Shown here: positions 63,416-64,000 of the stretch, piece by piece
Layout of the letters: every line of letters starts with the position of its first letter
Position numbering within the stretch: the stretch's first letter is position 1
Assembly (NCBI GenBank): GCA_048158365.1
Contig: JBLLNL010000012.1
Strand: one strand, 5' to 3'
DNA from: Azoarcus_F sp048158365
Lineage (GTDB): Bacteria > Pseudomonadota > Gammaproteobacteria > Burkholderiales > Rhodocyclaceae
Length of the DNA stretch: 64,000 nucleotides
Notes under the pieces: generated by a model
What the model was told of the DNA's origin: nothing
The model's input: the letters and a program-made list of their open reading frames with translations, nothing else
Database searches by the model: none
Position numbers and translations under genes: made by a program

Positions 63416-64000
63416 CTAGCGCGGCTCGCCGGCGAAGATGTAACCGGCGCCGTGGGCGGTCAGAATCAGTCGCGGGTCGGCGGGGTTGTCGTCGAGCTTA
63501 CGGCGCAGGCGGCCGATCAGCACGTCCACCGTGCGATCGTTGGGCGTCCACTCCCGATCGTGGATGGCGTCCATCAACTGGTCGCGCGAAAGCACCTGAC
63601 CGGCGTGCGTGACCAGGGTCTGCAGCAGCTTGAACTCGCCCTGCGGCAGACGTTCGCAATGTCCGTCGGGCGACGTGAGCTGACGCTTGTAAGCATCGAG
63701 CCGCCAGCCCTCGAAGCGCCAGCACGCGTTCTCGGACGCATGCCGTTCGGCACTGCGGGAGTCGGCCACGCGCCACAACAGGTTCTTCGCGCGGACCAGC
63801 AGTTCGCGCGGATTGAACGGTTTGGTCACGTAGTCGTCGGCACCGAGCTCGAGCCCGACGATCCGGTCGATCTCGTCGCCCTTGGACGTGACCAGGATGA
63901 TGCCCACCCTGGAGGCTGCACGGAGTTCCCGCGTCAGGGTCAGGCCATCCTTGCCCGGCAGGTTGATGTCCAGCAGCACGAGGTCGATGGCCTCGTCCGT
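63416..64000 (-). CDS. TorR/ArcA-like OmpR-family response regulator (5' end outside window)
   Basis: About 195 residues are visible; the gene continues upstream beyond base 64000. The receiver domain is present from TDEAIDLVLLDINLPGKDGLTLTREL, with the phospho-acceptor Asp in LLDINLPG, then ILVTSKGDEIDRIVGLELGADDYVTKPFNPRELLVRAKNLLWR. The conserved switch Thr and Lys are in VTSKGD and YVTKPF. A winged-helix DNA-binding domain follows (LPQGEFKLLQTLVTHAGQVLSRDQLMDAIHDREWTPNDRTVDVLIGRLRRKL). The EIDRIVGLELGADDYVTKP block is most like TorR/ArcA. It lies 55 bp upstream of the giant kinase gene and is its likely partner. Confidence 0.9.
   Translation of the reverse strand, partial: TDEAIDLVLLDINLPGKDGLTLTRELRAASRVGIILVTSKGDEIDRIVGLELGADDYVTKPFNPRELLVRAKNLLWRVADSRSAERHASENACWRFEGWRLDAYKRQLTSPDGHCERLPQGEFKLLQTLVTHAGQVLSRDQLMDAIHDREWTPNDRTVDVLIGRLRRKLDDNPADPRLILTAHGAGYIFAGEPR

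Overview
The window is high-GC, densely packed bacterial chromosome from a proteobacterium. The gene set (ThrH-type phosphatase, YheS-type ABC-F protein, UbiK, ComM/YifB, glnK-amtB under a sigma-54 promoter, EgtB/EgtD, SAH-riboswitch-controlled metH, PurU, BamE-like lipoproteins) points to a Gammaproteobacterium, perhaps near Chromatiales/Ectothiorhodospiraceae. That placement is inference from gene content only. No tRNA, rRNA, CRISPR array or intact insertion sequence was seen.

Layout. 1-704: a recombination scar holding a frameshifted, truncated integron-type integrase and a truncated VapC-like PIN toxin, end to end. 740-6576 (minus): metH with a promoter and SAH riboswitch, then two paralogous BamE-like lipoproteins flanking pdxH. 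6698-8743 (plus): an orphan livG-livF ATPase pair and a rhodanese. 8773-13252: comM and ubiK on minus, divergent from the nitrogen operon glnK-amtB (NtrC site plus sigma-54 promoter), which ends in a decayed TorF-type porin gene and a terminator. 13304-20880: purU, thrH, ilvA, yheS, a secreted coiled-coil protein, an EamA transporter and a methyltransferase. 20950-25647 (minus): apbE, gshB and an orphan N6-adenine DNA methyltransferase, tightly overlapped, preceded by a CoA-transferase. 25682-31923: a MotA/MotB pair, then the ergothioneine genes egtB-egtD, convergent with a fused phosphotransferase/P-loop kinase, and a FixH-like protein. 32003-36432: small proteins, a DUF3750 protein and the ahpC-ahpF peroxide operon. 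36547-44843: a WYL regulator, a TrpB2-type enzyme with a metallo-beta-lactamase partner, a DUF255 thioredoxin-like protein with a candidate IscR-type site upstream, an SDR, an esterase and a secreted pentapeptide-repeat protein. 44868-51118 (minus): an AddA/AddB-like helicase-nuclease pair.

51928-64000 (minus) is the most unusual region. A TorR/ArcA-like response regulator (cut by the window edge) is followed by a giant Ser/Thr-kinase-like/AAA/GAF/PAS/hybrid histidine kinase with Hpt, then an alginate-export-type porin, an aldehyde dehydrogenase, and two adjacent U32-family proteins. These last two keep the four-cysteine Fe-S patterns of UbiV and UbiU but are divergent. The arrangement suggests a signal-controlled module: uptake through the outer membrane, possible oxygen-independent hydroxylation by the U32 pair, and aldehyde oxidation. 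Substrate and function are unknown.
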